A stretch of 64,000 nt of DNA from Marinobacterium mangrovicola (GCF_004339595.1 NZ_SMFU01000009.1:62001-126000); one strand, 5' to 3'; shown: positions 35,968-44,785, numbered from the stretch's first letter. Numbers and translations are program-made. Notes: generated from the letters alone by a model not told the origin.

Positions 35968-37655
35968 GGTATAACTCCTTGCGGCAGCCAGCGCCCCATC
36001 AGGCTGAGTAACAGCATCAGCGCGACCACCATCAAAACGATTACGACGGAGATGGCAGCGGCCAGCACGCTGTCGCCGCCCTCATCCAGGTTGAATACGA
36101 GCACGCCAAGCGTCTCGTTACCGGCACTCCACAGCAGCGCCGATACAGTGAGTTCGTTCACCGCGGTGAGAAACACCAGCAGGCCTCCGGCAAACAGCGC
36201 CGGTGCGACCAAGGGCAGCACGATCTGCACCAGTCGGCGCAAAGGCCCGGCCCCGGCGAGCTGCGCCGCCTCTTCCAGCGAGCCATCGAGCTGCCCGGCG
36301 CTGGCCTGCACCGGCTTCAATGCGATGCTCATAAAGCGGGCCAGGTAGGCGATAAAAATAATCGCTAGCGAGCCGTACAGGCTCACCTCGATCACCGGCA
36401 GCGGCTGGGCGAACAGCAGGATGCAGGCGATCGCCAGTACCACGCCCGGCAGCGCGTAGGGAATCTCGATCAGGCTGTTCAGGCTGGTGCGGGCCCGCAC
36501 CGACATGCGCGACATCATCCAGCCCAGCGGCAGGCTCAGACACATCAGGAACAGCGCAGCACCGCTGGCCAGCAGCAGGCTGTTGCCGAAGGCACGGGCG
36601 GTGGAGCCCTGACGCGTCAGCATCTCCACGTAGGCACTCAGGGTGAAGGTATCGCTATCCAGCGCGACGCCCAGCGCCGGTACCAGGGAGCTAATGATCA
36701 GGGCGATCAGGGGCGCCACCAGGATCAGCGCCAGCACCGTCCAGAGCAGCAGTTGCAACAGCAGACGATGACGGCTATCCAGCACAAACGCCTGGGCGCG
36801 GCCGGTGTGGCCCAGCAGTTCATACTGGGCACGGCGCACAAAACGCTGCTGCACCAGCACGCCGATCAGCGCCAGCACACCGATCAGCATGGAAAGCACC
36901 GCCACATCGCTGAGCATGCTCTGGCCGAAACCCGCCATATGCTGATAGATCAGCGTTGGCAGCACGTAGTAGGAGGCAGGAATCCCCAGCATGGCAGGGA
37001 TACCAAAGTTGCCCAGCGCCGAGACAAAGGCGATGGCCGCCGCAGCCACCAGGCCACTGCGACAGAGCGGAAAGATCACATCGAGCCAGACGCGACGCTG
37101 ACTGGCGCCGTTGATCCGTGCCGCCTCGATCAACTCCGCCGGCATATTGATCAGGCTGGATCTCAGCGTCAAAAACACCAGCGGCGCATGCTGAATCCCC
37201 ATCAGCAGGGCGATGCCCTCGGCGGAATAGAGCGGCTGGGACGAACCCAGCGCCGGAGCGATTCCTAACGAATTCAGCAACGGGCTGCTCGGTCCGAACA
37301 ACTGCAACCAGCTCAGCGCCGTCACCTGGGGTGGAATCATCATCGGCAGCATGAAGCAGAACACCAGCCACTGACGACCGGAGACATTGGTCAGCGACAA
37401 GGCACAGGCGAACAGCGCGCCCAGCACCAGCGCAATCAGCGTGGCCAGGCCGGAGGTATAGAGACTGTGATAGGCCGCCTGCCAGGTGGCGCCATCACGC
37501 AGCACCCGCGCCAGTGGCGACTCACTGCCAAGCTCCAGCTGGCTCAGCGCTTCGACCATCAGGCGCAGGCTGGGCGTGAGGCTAAGCAGAAGGATCAGGG
37601 AAAGGATCAGGGCGACCAGCCAGCGGGGCTGGTCACCGGAGAGTGCACGCAACAT
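35955..37655 (-). CDS. Fused ABC importer permease (two FbpB/PhnU-V-like halves)
   Basis: 566-residue double-length permease with about 12 helices. Each half carries an EAA-type loop: EAARINGASQRRVWLDVIFP in the first and EEAAQLAGAGPLRRLVQIVLP in the second, so one polypeptide forms the whole membrane core. ATG 37655 follows the binding-protein stop by 4 nt; the frame is open for 24 more codons upstream but these lie within the previous gene. Typical of iron(III), thiamine or 2-aminoethylphosphonate uptake systems. Confidence 0.9.
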   Translation of the reverse strand: MLRALSGDQPRWLVALILSLILLLSLTPSLRLMVEALSQLELGSESPLARVLRDGATWQAAYHSLYTSGLATLIALVLGALFACALSLTNVSGRQWLVFCFMLPMMIPPQVTALSWLQLFGPSSPLLNSLGIAPALGSSQPLYSAEGIALLMGIQHAPLVFLTLRSSLINMPAELIEAARINGASQRRVWLDVIFPLCRSGLVAAAAIAFVSALGNFGIPAMLGIPASYYVLPTLIYQHMAGFGQSMLSDVAVLSMLIGVLALIGVLVQQRFVRRAQYELLGHTGRAQAFVLDSRHRLLLQLLLWTVLALILVAPLIALIISSLVPALGVALDSDTFTLSAYVEMLTRQGSTARAFGNSLLLASGAALFLMCLSLPLGWMMSRMSVRARTSLNSLIEIPYALPGVVLAIACILLFAQPLPVIEVSLYGSLAIIFIAYLARFMSIALKPVQASAGQLDGSLEEAAQLAGAGPLRRLVQIVLPLVAPALFAGGLLVFLTAVNELTVSALLWSAGNETLGVLVFNLDEGGDSVLAAAISVVIVLMVVALMLLLSLMGRWLPQGVIPWRT

Positions 37656-37659
37656 CGGA

Positions 37660-38640
37660 TCAGCCGCCGAAGATTTCGCTGAAACGTGCCTTGTTGGCTT
37701 CAGCGTTCTCAAGCGCATCGGCTGCATCGAACGGCATCAGTTTGATCTCGCTGCGGGCCGGGAAGCCTTCTGGTGGTTCCACCTGATCGCTGGCCGGCAG
37801 GTAACCCTGGCTGCGCACCAGTTGCTGGCCTTTTTCAGAGAGCACGAAGTCTACAAACTTCTGCGCCGCATCCAGGTTCTTGGCGTCTTTCATGATCGCC
37901 ACCGGCTCGGTGACCATGCTGCCGCCCTCGGTGGGGAAAGCAAACTCGATGGGCGAACCCTTGGCCGCTTCGCGGATGGCAAGAAAATCAACGATCACAC
38001 CGTAGGGCTTGTTACCGGATGCGACGGCCTTGAGCACGCCGCCGTTACCGCCCTGAGCCTGGGTCTCATTGTCCGCCAGTGATTGGTAGTAATCCCAGCC
38101 CAGATCCGGATTGGAGGTAAGCGTAGCCAGGTGGATCAGCGCCGCGCCGGAGTACAGCGGGCTCGGCATCGCCACCTGCCCCTTGTATTCGGTACCGGCC
38201 AGGTCAGCCCAGCTTTGCGGCGCTTCGGCGGCACGCTGGTGGCGCACTATACCGGTAGTGATCAGCTTGGTGCTGTAGTAGTAACCCTGGGGCTCATAGA
38301 GGGATGCATCGTAGTGTTCACGCTGATCACTGAGGTAAGGCTGAAGGTAGCCATCCTGCTTCAGCGATTCCATGGTGACGCTATCGGCGATCAGCAGCAG
38401 GTCCGCACGGGAGGCGCCGCTCTGCAGCTCGGCACGCAGGCGCGCCATCAGTTTGGTGGTGCCGTCGCGCACCCACTCCACCTCGATCTCCGGATAGGCT
38501 GCATTAAACGCGTCTACCGTTGCCTGGGCGTCGGTGTTGGGCTGGCTGGTGTAGAGCACCAGTTTGTCATCGGCCTGGGCCAGCAGCGGCAGGGACAGTC
38601 CGGCGATACCTACACAGGTCAGCAAGCTTTTCTTGAGCAT
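37660..38640 (-). CDS. Periplasmic substrate-binding protein of the ABC importer
   Basis: 326 residues with a signal peptide (MLKKSLLTCVGIAGLSLPLLAQA) and the type II binding fold seen in iron(III)/AepX-like proteins (DDKLVLYTSQPNTDAQATVDAF). A strong AAGGAGG site 7 nt before the ATG at 38640 suggests high expression. The iron-binding tyrosine pair of FbpA-type proteins is not clearly present, and phosphonate genes are absent, so the ligand is open. First gene of the operon, divergent from the DeoR regulator. Confidence 0.9.
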   Translation of the reverse strand: MLKKSLLTCVGIAGLSLPLLAQADDKLVLYTSQPNTDAQATVDAFNAAYPEIEVEWVRDGTTKLMARLRAELQSGASRADLLLIADSVTMESLKQDGYLQPYLSDQREHYDASLYEPQGYYYSTKLITTGIVRHQRAAEAPQSWADLAGTEYKGQVAMPSPLYSGAALIHLATLTSNPDLGWDYYQSLADNETQAQGGNGGVLKAVASGNKPYGVIVDFLAIREAAKGSPIEFAFPTEGGSMVTEPVAIMKDAKNLDAAQKFVDFVLSEKGQQLVRSQGYLPASDQVEPPEGFPARSEIKLMPFDAADALENAEANKARFSEIFGG

Positions 38641-38690
38641 TTCAGCACCTCCTTGAATTCGATGCTGAAAAGGTAATGTCATGTTCTTAC

Positions 38691-38757
38691 ACGAAAATGA
38701 CAGCCAACTTTCGTTTCAACGCTCAATGCTTTCGTTTTATCGCCATTACCGCTTTCG
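38691..38757. promoter_or_regulatory. Candidate DeoR-family operator boxes
   Basis: Two identical CTTTCGTTT boxes (38708-38716, 38729-38737) are 21 bp apart, two helical turns, with a shorter CTTTCG (38752-38757) and an inverted ACGAAAATGA (38691-38700). DeoR-family repressors often bind repeated TTTCGTTT-like boxes. The cluster sits between the regulator start and the importer operon start, so it could control both. Confidence 0.55.
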
Positions 38758-38778
38758 CCGGTAAAAAGGACAGATTTA

Positions 38779-39537
38779 ATGCATAAACGAAGACAGGCCA
38801 TCACCGAACTGGTCAACACTCGCGGCCGCACCGAGCTGCAGCAGCTGGCGGATACTTTTGATGTGTCGGTGCAGACGATCCGCACCGATGTGCGCATCCT
38901 GGCGCAGCAGGGGCTGGTGTTGCGCAACCACGGCGAGGTGATGCCCTTTCCGCACCGGGAAAACATCAGCTACGACCAGCGCCGCATCAGAAATGCGGCG
39001 GGCAAACGCAAAATCGGCGAACTCTGCGCCACCTGGCTGAACGGTTTTCAGAGTGTTTTTCTCGGCACCGGCTCCACCCTGGCGGAACTGGCGGCGCAGT
39101 TGGGTCCACTGCGGGGATTACAGGTGTACACCAATAACCTGCACGCCGCACGACTGCTCTGCGAGCACCAGGACTGCGCGCTGACGGTGGCCGGCGGTCG
39201 GGTTCGTTTGCGGGATCAGGATGTAATCGGCGGCGATGCACTACGCTTTTTCCAGCGCTATCACGCCGATATCGCCATCACCTCGGTGGGGGCTATGGAC
39301 GCAGCGGGAAAACTCTACGATTACAACGATGACGAGGTGATGGCGCGGGAAGCGATGCTGGAGCAGAGCCGTTTCCATATTCTGCTGATCGACAGCAGCA
39401 AGTTCGACAACAGCGCCCCCTGCAGCGCCGGCCAGCTGGAACAGTACGACCTGGTGGTCACCGACGCGCCCCTGTCGAGCCGGCTCCAGGGCCAGTTGCT
39501 GGCCGGTGGTGGTGAACTGCTGCAGCAGAAGCCCTGA
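38779..39537 (+). CDS. DeoR-family transcriptional regulator
   Basis: 252 residues. N-terminal winged helix-turn-helix (RRQAITELVNTRGRTELQQLADTF then VSVQTIRTDVRIL, residues ~4-45) and a C-terminal DeoRC sugar-phosphate-sensing domain (from about 75: VFLGTGSTLAELAAQL, YTNNLHAARLL, DIAITSVGAMDAAGKLYDYNDDE, LLIDSSKFD). Such regulators usually respond to phosphorylated sugars or polyols. Divergent from the importer/phosphatase operon and the obvious candidate to control it. Confidence 0.92.
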   Translation: MHKRRQAITELVNTRGRTELQQLADTFDVSVQTIRTDVRILAQQGLVLRNHGEVMPFPHRENISYDQRRIRNAAGKRKIGELCATWLNGFQSVFLGTGSTLAELAAQLGPLRGLQVYTNNLHAARLLCEHQDCALTVAGGRVRLRDQDVIGGDALRFFQRYHADIAITSVGAMDAAGKLYDYNDDEVMAREAMLEQSRFHILLIDSSKFDNSAPCSAGQLEQYDLVVTDAPLSSRLQGQLLAGGGELLQQKP

Positions 39538-39546
39538 GTGGCTCGA

Positions 39547-39963
39547 TCAGAAATCCTTGACCCGGCCACGCATCGACTTGGTTTTACCGCGCTGGGTTTT
39601 CTTGTCCATGCGCTTCCTCTGCGAGCTGCGCGTCGGTTTGGTGGCACGGCGCGCCTTCTGCACCTTGGTCACGCTCTGGATCAGTTCGCGCAGCCGGTCC
39701 AGCGCATCCAGGCGGTTCTTTTCCTGGGTGCGAAACTGCTGCGCCTTGATCACCACCACGCCCTCCTGGCTGATGCGGTTATCGCTCAGGGCCAGCAGGC
39801 GCTCCTTGTAGAACTCGGGCAGCGAGGAAGCACGGATATCGAAACGCAGATGGATGGCGCTGGAGACCTTGTTGACGTTCTGACCGCCCGCACCCTGGGC
39901 GCGAATGGCGGTCAGTTCTATCTCATCGTCCGGGATATGAACATTACGTGAAACCTCCAGCAT
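39547..39963 (-). CDS. arfB: Alternative ribosome-rescue factor ArfB (peptidyl-tRNA hydrolase)
   Basis: 138 residues. Catalytic GGQ at 26-28 in [13 protein letters not shown], a release-factor-like domain, and a basic C-terminal tail (from about 100: [20 protein letters not shown]) that enters the empty mRNA channel of stalled ribosomes. Full length for YaeJ/ArfB. The ATG shares one base with the msrBA stop (TGATG), so translation of the two is coupled. Confidence 0.94.
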   Translation of the reverse strand: MLEVSRNVHIPDDEIELTAIRAQGAGGQNVNKVSSAIHLRFDIRASSLPEFYKERLLALSDNRISQEGVVVIKAQQFRTQEKNRLDALDRLRELIQSVTKVQKARRATKPTRSSQRKRMDKKTQRGKTKSMRGRVKDF

Positions 39964-40829
39964 CAGAAACGTTTCTGGTAGCTGTGGCAGTAGGGGGTTT
40001 TGCCGGTACGCACGTAGTAATCCTGGTGGAACTCTTCGGCGCGCCAGAACGTCTGCATCGGCAGCACGCGGGTCACCACGTTCAGCCCTTTGTTTTCCAG
40101 CAGCGCGATCAGTTTATCGCTGATGCCGCGCTCCTCGTCATCATTCACGAAGATGGCAGATGCGTACTGCGGCCCAATATCCGGCCCCTGGCCGTTGTCC
40201 TGGGTCGGATCGTGGATTTCGAAGAACAGCTTGGCCAGGGTCTCAAAGTCGGTCTGGCCGACGTCGTACAGCACTTCAACCGTTTCCAGATGGCCGGTGG
40301 TCTTGGTGCACACCAGCTCGTAGCTGGGGTTTTCCACATGACCGCCCATGTAGCCGGAGACCACAGACACCACACCCGGCACCTGCTGCAGCAGATGTTC
40401 AACGCCCCAGAAGCAGCCCCCAGCGAAGTAGGCTTTCTTCAGCGTACCGCCGACCTTTTCGGCCAGTTCCTCGGCACTGACGAAATCCATGGAGATGGAG
40501 TTGACGCAGTGGCGCACGTTCTTACGGGTCAGCATCTCGCCTTCAAACACATGGCCGAGATGGCCGTCGCAGTTGGCGCAAAGGATCTCGGTGCGGCGGC
40601 CATCCGCATCCACTTCACGGCGGATGGCGCCCTCGATCTCATCATCGAAGCTGGGCCAGCCGCAGTGGGAGGGAAACTTGTCTTCCGAGCGGTACAGCGG
40701 TGCACCGCACTGCTTGCAGGTGTACACACCGGTTTCAAAAAAGTCGTCATATTGGCCGGTGAATGGGCGTTCGGTGCCTTTGCGCAGAATCACGTACTGC
40801 TCTTCCGGCGTCAGTTGTTTGTAGCTCAT
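39963..40829 (-). CDS. msrBA: MsrB-MsrA fusion, peptide methionine sulfoxide reductase
   Basis: 288-residue bifunctional enzyme that repairs both methionine sulfoxide epimers. MsrB half (about 1-125): zinc cysteines CKQC and [14 protein letters not shown], and catalytic RHCVNSISM. MsrA half (about 130-285): [17 protein letters not shown] with the nucleophile Cys and SGYMGGH. MsrB precedes MsrA, the less common order relative to many fusions. No signal peptide, so cytoplasmic. ATG 40829 has GAGGG upstream; a GTG at 40835 overlaps that site. Coupled to arfB. Confidence 0.95.
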   Translation of the reverse strand: MSYKQLTPEEQYVILRKGTERPFTGQYDDFFETGVYTCKQCGAPLYRSEDKFPSHCGWPSFDDEIEGAIRREVDADGRRTEILCANCDGHLGHVFEGEMLTRKNVRHCVNSISMDFVSAEELAEKVGGTLKKAYFAGGCFWGVEHLLQQVPGVVSVVSGYMGGHVENPSYELVCTKTTGHLETVEVLYDVGQTDFETLAKLFFEIHDPTQDNGQGPDIGPQYASAIFVNDDEERGISDKLIALLENKGLNVVTRVLPMQTFWRAEEFHQDYYVRTGKTPYCHSYQKRF

Positions 40830-40990
40830 GTTCACCCTCTGTCTCTATCTCTATCTGAATAAGAGCCTGTGCCTGTTCCAGCGACCGGAAATCTCAGCGG
40901 TCGCTCGGTGTGTCTAAATCAGGCTATCTCTAATCTATGGGTACGCACGGCAGCGAAAAAAAGATGTCTCTGCCAAGAAGGTTCTGCCGA

Positions 40991-42454
40991 TCAGCGCTCC
41001 TTATTTGCATCCAAGCTACAGGGCCTGCGACCGGTATCAAGTCTGCACGCTTCGCTACGCTCGGCCAGCTCGATGGTTTCGCTGATACTGGGCTCCTCGT
41101 AGAGCAGCTCCAGCTTGGCCGCTATTTCAGTGCCGACAAAGCGCTGCGGTCGGGATGGGGTAAAACCATCCTTTTGCTCACGTTCGGTGACCCAGTCACG
41201 GGCCAGATCAAAGGCCTCGATAAAGCGCGGTTCCCGCGGCAGTGCCTGACGGAAGTAGGCATCGCCGAAGTAGGTAAAGTCGCTTTGCGAGCCGCAACCA
41301 AAGGAGCTGCGATCCTCTGCCGCGGCCGTGATGACCAAGGACTGCGGCGACTTCAACGCCTCGACAAAACCACCTGAGTAGCAGCTGGACACCAGCAGCA
41401 TCCGCCACTGGATACCGGCTCTATCCAGCGCCTGGCGCAACTGCTCAGGTGTCAGGTCGTTCAGGCCAAGATTACCCAATTGCAGTGAAAAGTAATGATC
41501 GGGACTGCCGTGGGAAGTCATGAACAGGAACAGCAGGTCCTCATCCAGGTTCATCTTCGCCGCGATACCATCCAGAGCCGTCTGCAGGTTCGGCGCGTTG
41601 GCCAACGGATAGCGCTCCGTAGTCGCCGGGTTATTGGCCAGTACCAGGGAGTGCGAGCCGGTGCCGAAGTCGCTGTCGAACTGCTCGCGCACGTGTTCCA
41701 CTTCCTTGAGGAAAACATTCTCTTCACCGTAGCCACCCAGCGCCAGCAGGTAGAGTTCGGTCTTGCCCTCCTCCCCTGGCTCAAGCCGTGACAGGCCAGC
41801 AGCCAGCAGTTCCGGCTGGGCGTAGTAGATCTTTTCCACATCCAGCTCCGGCGCCGGTTCGCTGTACTCCTGTGGATAGTCGGTGTACCAGAGCGGAATC
41901 TGCGGAAACAGCCAGAAGCTGCCCAGCAGACCCAGCGGAAACAGCACCGCAGTCGACGCCACCCTCGGCCAGCGCAGGCCAGGGTTGAGCTTCAGGGCCC
42001 GGCTCAACACCAGCCACTGCCAGCCGAAGAAAGCGAGCAGCCCGGCCCAGTAATAGGTGTAGGGCAGCTCAAGCCGCAGCAAGAGTTCACTGACCGGGTG
42101 CGTCAGCACCAGGATAGGCAACTGCGCCGCTGCTACGGCCAACAAAGTGCGGCCGAATACCCGGGCGCCGCCACCGGCCATGCGGGCGACCACCAGCAAC
42201 AGCAGAATAACCAGCAGATTCACCGCCGCCAGGTAGTTGGCGCCGTAAGGGCTGAACGCCCGCGGTGGATCAACCGTGAAGAAGGCAAGCGCCACCTGCA
42301 GCAGAGCCAACAGCGCAAAAAGCGCGATCAGCTGTCCCAGCGAATAATGAAAACGAAGACTGCGCAGGGTAAAGCCGAACGCCAGCCCACAGCCCGCCTT
42401 CAGGTTGGTCATCAGATTAGCAACCGGATTTCCCGCTCCTTGCTGCACCTGCAT
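40991..42454 (-). CDS. Membrane-anchored C13 (legumain/caspase-like) cysteine peptidase
   Basis: 487 residues: six or so N-terminal helices (about 40-185), then a periplasmic or cytoplasmic C13 peptidase domain. The catalytic dyad is visible as His315 in FMTSHGSPDH and Cys358 in LLVSSCYSGGF. ATG at 42454 is chosen for AGAGGA upstream; the open frame to 42601 shows no signal or homology-like sequence. Gammaproteobacterial C13 membrane proteins exist but have no known substrate. The C-terminus is acidic then basic (ACRLDTGRRPC). Confidence 0.85.
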   Translation of the reverse strand: MQVQQGAGNPVANLMTNLKAGCGLAFGFTLRSLRFHYSLGQLIALFALLALLQVALAFFTVDPPRAFSPYGANYLAAVNLLVILLLLVVARMAGGGARVFGRTLLAVAAAQLPILVLTHPVSELLLRLELPYTYYWAGLLAFFGWQWLVLSRALKLNPGLRWPRVASTAVLFPLGLLGSFWLFPQIPLWYTDYPQEYSEPAPELDVEKIYYAQPELLAAGLSRLEPGEEGKTELYLLALGGYGEENVFLKEVEHVREQFDSDFGTGSHSLVLANNPATTERYPLANAPNLQTALDGIAAKMNLDEDLLFLFMTSHGSPDHYFSLQLGNLGLNDLTPEQLRQALDRAGIQWRMLLVSSCYSGGFVEALKSPQSLVITAAAEDRSSFGCGSQSDFTYFGDAYFRQALPREPRFIEAFDLARDWVTEREQKDGFTPSRPQRFVGTEIAAKLELLYEEPSISETIELAERSEACRLDTGRRPCSLDANKER

Positions 42455-42800
42455 GGTTTCGCTTCCTCTGAATAAAACCGGATTAGCGACCGCGTCGACA
42501 CCCGAGAATAGATAGCCAACCATCAATAGAAGGCTTTCGATAGTCAACGCGGCACTTGATTCTGCCAGTGTACCGGAATGTGACCGAGGCCGTATTTCCA
42601 CGCTGATATGTAAGGGTCAATCTCGGTACAAAAATTTCGCCTGTAGGCCTATTCCCTGGTCAGAAAAACTCTGGAATACTCCAACACATGACTAACACTT
42701 CCGCGCTCCGACGACAGGCTCACTCCACAAGGTTCACCTTGGGATTACGCCTGCCTGCCCGATAAGCGCTGATCGCCTGAGTCACTCAGGCTGATTCTTT

Positions 42801-42840
42801 CGACAAAGGCCGCCGGTATCCCCGGCGGCCTTTGTCGTTT
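42801..42840 (+). terminator. Strong terminator-like hairpin in the aminotransferase leader
   Basis: Perfect 16-bp stem CGACAAAGGCCGCCGG / CCGGCGGCCTTTGTCG with a 5-nt loop, followed by TTTCTGG. It lies about 130 bp before the aminotransferase start, so it would either end an upstream short transcript or act as an attenuator. Confidence 0.6.
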
Positions 42841-42921
42841 CTGGCGTTTAGCAACCAAACGCCCTGCGCTCTTGCTTTGAGCATTAACCAGATCCAACCA
42901 CTCAATTTTATTAACGGATAC

Positions 42922-42954
42922 CGTCGGCACGGACAGAGCAATGCCGTGTCGACG
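42922..42954 (+). promoter_or_regulatory. Ribosome-site-proximal hairpin
   Basis: CGTCGGCACGG pairs with CCGTGTCGACG (one G-U), ending 4 nt before the AGAGGA ribosome site of the aminotransferase. Position suits control of translation. Confidence 0.4.
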
Positions 42955-42970
42955 ATACAGAGGAACTCCC

Positions 42971-44245
42971 ATGTCTATTTTTAAGAGCAAAAGCTCGATG
43001 AACCCAAGCTCCACGCACACAGGCCTCAACAACAGCCTCAACAACAGCCTCAAAAACAGCCTCAAAAACAGCTTCAACAACAGCGATTACAACGCCCTGA
43101 TGCAGATAGCACCGCGGCCGGAAATCACCTTTACACGGGGTGCCGGCAGCTACCTTTTCGATGAACAGAACAACGCCTGGCTCGACTTCGTTCAGGGCTG
43201 GGCCGTGAATACCCTGGGCCACAGCCCTCAAGCCATAAGCGGTGCGCTGATCGCGCAGAGCCAGACACTGCTCAATCCTGGCCCCGCGTTTTATAACGGC
43301 CCGGCGGTGAAGCTGGCCAACCGGCTGACGACACTCAGCGGAATGGACCAGGTGTTCTTTGCCAACAGCGGCGCCGAAGCCAACGAAGGCGCAATCAAAC
43401 TGGCGCGGAAATGGGGCAGCAAACATAAGAACGGCGCCTGGAAAATCATCACCTTTGAAAACGGCTTTCATGGCCGGACCCTGGCCACCATGTCCGCCAC
43501 TGGCAAGCCGGCATTCGAGCCGCTGTTCAACCCCAAGGTGCCCGGCTTCACCAAGGTACCCTATGGCGACCTGGACGCGGTTGCTGCCGCTATCGACTCG
43601 GAGACCTGCGCCATCATGCTGGAGCCGATTCAGGGCGAAGCAGGAGTCGTTCCGGCCAGCGCCGAGTTTCTACAAGGCCTGCGCGCGCTGGCCGATCAAC
43701 ATAACCTGCTGCTGATGCTGGACGAGGTGCAAACCGGCATCGGCCGGACCGGCTCGCTGTTTAGGTACCAGGCGCTGGGGATCGAACCGGATGTACTGAC
43801 CCTGGCCAAGGGCCTCGGCGGTGGCGTGCCGATCTCCGCCCTGCTGGCGAAACAGCACGCCAGCTGCTTCGATTACGGCGATCAGGGCGGCACCTTCAAC
43901 GGCAACCCGCTGGTCTGCGCCGCTGCATTGGCGGTGATCGAGCAGGTGACTTCTGAGGGTTTTATGGAACAGGTTAACCTGAGCAGCCAGACACTGAGCG
44001 AACTGCTCACCGACCTTTCCAGCCAATACGGCATGGGCCAGGTGCGGGGTGCGGGACTGCTGCTGGCCCTGGATACCGGCAGGATCGACGCGCCCACGCT
44101 GGTAAAACACGCCTTCGATCTGGGGCTGATGCTGAATGCTCCAAGGCCCAACAGCCTGAGGTTTATGCCCGCGTTGAATGTCAGCGGCGAAGAGATTGTC
44201 GAGATGGGCAGGCTTCTGGAGATGGCGATTCAACGCACCCTATAA
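42971..44245 (+). CDS. Acetylornithine-type class III aminotransferase with repeat-bearing N-terminus
   Basis: 424-residue PLP-dependent aminotransferase of the ArgD/AstC/aspartate-aminotransferase family group. [20 protein letters not shown], the ENGFHGRT block, the [12 protein letters not shown] motif with the cofactor Asp, and [11 protein letters not shown] with the PLP Lys are present. ATG 42971 has AGAGGA 6 nt upstream. Residues ~19-39 are repeats of (N/K)NS(L/F) encoded by five 12-bp units; relatives start near DYNALMQI (residue 39), so the repeat is an extra leader-like extension. Likely arginine or ornithine metabolism; exact substrate uncertain. Confidence 0.87.
   Translation: MSIFKSKSSMNPSSTHTGLNNSLNNSLKNSLKNSFNNSDYNALMQIAPRPEITFTRGAGSYLFDEQNNAWLDFVQGWAVNTLGHSPQAISGALIAQSQTLLNPGPAFYNGPAVKLANRLTTLSGMDQVFFANSGAEANEGAIKLARKWGSKHKNGAWKIITFENGFHGRTLATMSATGKPAFEPLFNPKVPGFTKVPYGDLDAVAAAIDSETCAIMLEPIQGEAGVVPASAEFLQGLRALADQHNLLLMLDEVQTGIGRTGSLFRYQALGIEPDVLTLAKGLGGGVPISALLAKQHASCFDYGDQGGTFNGNPLVCAAALAVIEQVTSEGFMEQVNLSSQTLSELLTDLSSQYGMGQVRGAGLLLALDTGRIDAPTLVKHAFDLGLMLNAPRPNSLRFMPALNVSGEEIVEMGRLLEMAIQRTL
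43025..43084 (+). repeat. 12-bp coding tandem repeat, 5 units
   Basis: Units ctcaacaacagc (x2), ctcaaaaacagc (x2) and ttcaacaacagc, in frame, encode the Asn/Ser/Leu-rich extension of the aminotransferase. Confidence 0.92.
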
Positions 44246-44328
44246 ATTACGCCGCGATTGATCTGTTGGGTTACGACGTCCGCCGTGCAGCCTTAAATCG
44301 ACACCGCAGCAGACCCCGCTACACAAAG

Positions 44329-44361
44329 GCCCGGCCCGCCCAAAGTTCAGGCGGGTCGGGC
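44329..44361. terminator. GC-rich hairpin between convergent genes
   Basis: GCCCGGCCCGCC pairs with GGCGGGTCGGGC (one G-U) across a 9-nt loop, in the 150-bp gap after the aminotransferase. No T-run; possible bidirectional terminator. Confidence 0.4.
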
Positions 44362-44395
44362 ACAGGGGCAGAGCAACCTTCCCCTGACTTTGCGC

Positions 44396-44773
44396 TTATC
44401 CCCCCGAGTCCTGTTTGGCGGCCTTGTAGGGGTTTTCAGGCATCATGGACGGCGGCAGTGGCGGCCTGCGGGCGCCCTCTTTCGGTCCATAGTGCTTAGC
44501 GAGGTAATCGAGAATGGTGTTTTCCATCTCCGGCGGCAGCGGCCAGAGGCCCTGGGTTTCCTGCATCCAGCGGATCAGGTATTCCCAGCGGTTACGGGAA
44601 CCGGCATTCTGCGTCACCAACGCACCTGAGTGGCACGCGGTACAGGTGGATTTCACCGTTTCCCAGCCCTCATCGATCACCAGCCCGCTATCCGGATCCG
44701 TTTCCGCCCAGGCTCCCAGAGGAGCCACAAGCGCCAGCGGCAACAGCAGCCGGCGCATTCGTCGCGCTAACAT
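44396..44773 (-). CDS. SorB-like cytochrome c subunit
   Basis: 125 residues with a Sec signal peptide (MLARRMRRLLLPLALVAPLGAWA) and a single heme c site CTACH at 44-48. It fits the small cytochrome subunit of sulfite dehydrogenase, which accepts electrons from the molybdenum subunit in the periplasm. GGAGG lies 8 nt before the ATG, 12 nt after the sorA-like stop. Distal heme ligand probably one of the Met residues of SMMPENP or PPEMENT (inference). Confidence 0.83.
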   Translation of the reverse strand: MLARRMRRLLLPLALVAPLGAWAETDPDSGLVIDEGWETVKSTCTACHSGALVTQNAGSRNRWEYLIRWMQETQGLWPLPPEMENTILDYLAKHYGPKEGARRPPLPPSMMPENPYKAAKQDSGG

Positions 44774-44785
44774 GGCCAGACCTCC

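Larger units (their letters stand above)
42455..42970. other. 516-bp intergenic region with several hairpins
   Basis: Contains the promoter region of the C13 gene (minus) and the leader of the aminotransferase (plus). On the plus strand there are three hairpins: CCTGAGT/ACTCAGG at 42776-42790, a long terminator-like stem at 42801-42837, and an 11-bp stem next to the ribosome site at 42922-42954. No known riboswitch or leader peptide was recognised. Confidence 0.5.

Noticed and set aside
34939-38640. Iron(III) or 2-aminoethylphosphonate importer as a firm assignment
   Set aside because: The ABC family covers these ligands, but no iron-binding tyrosine pair, siderophore, phn or phosphonatase gene was seen.
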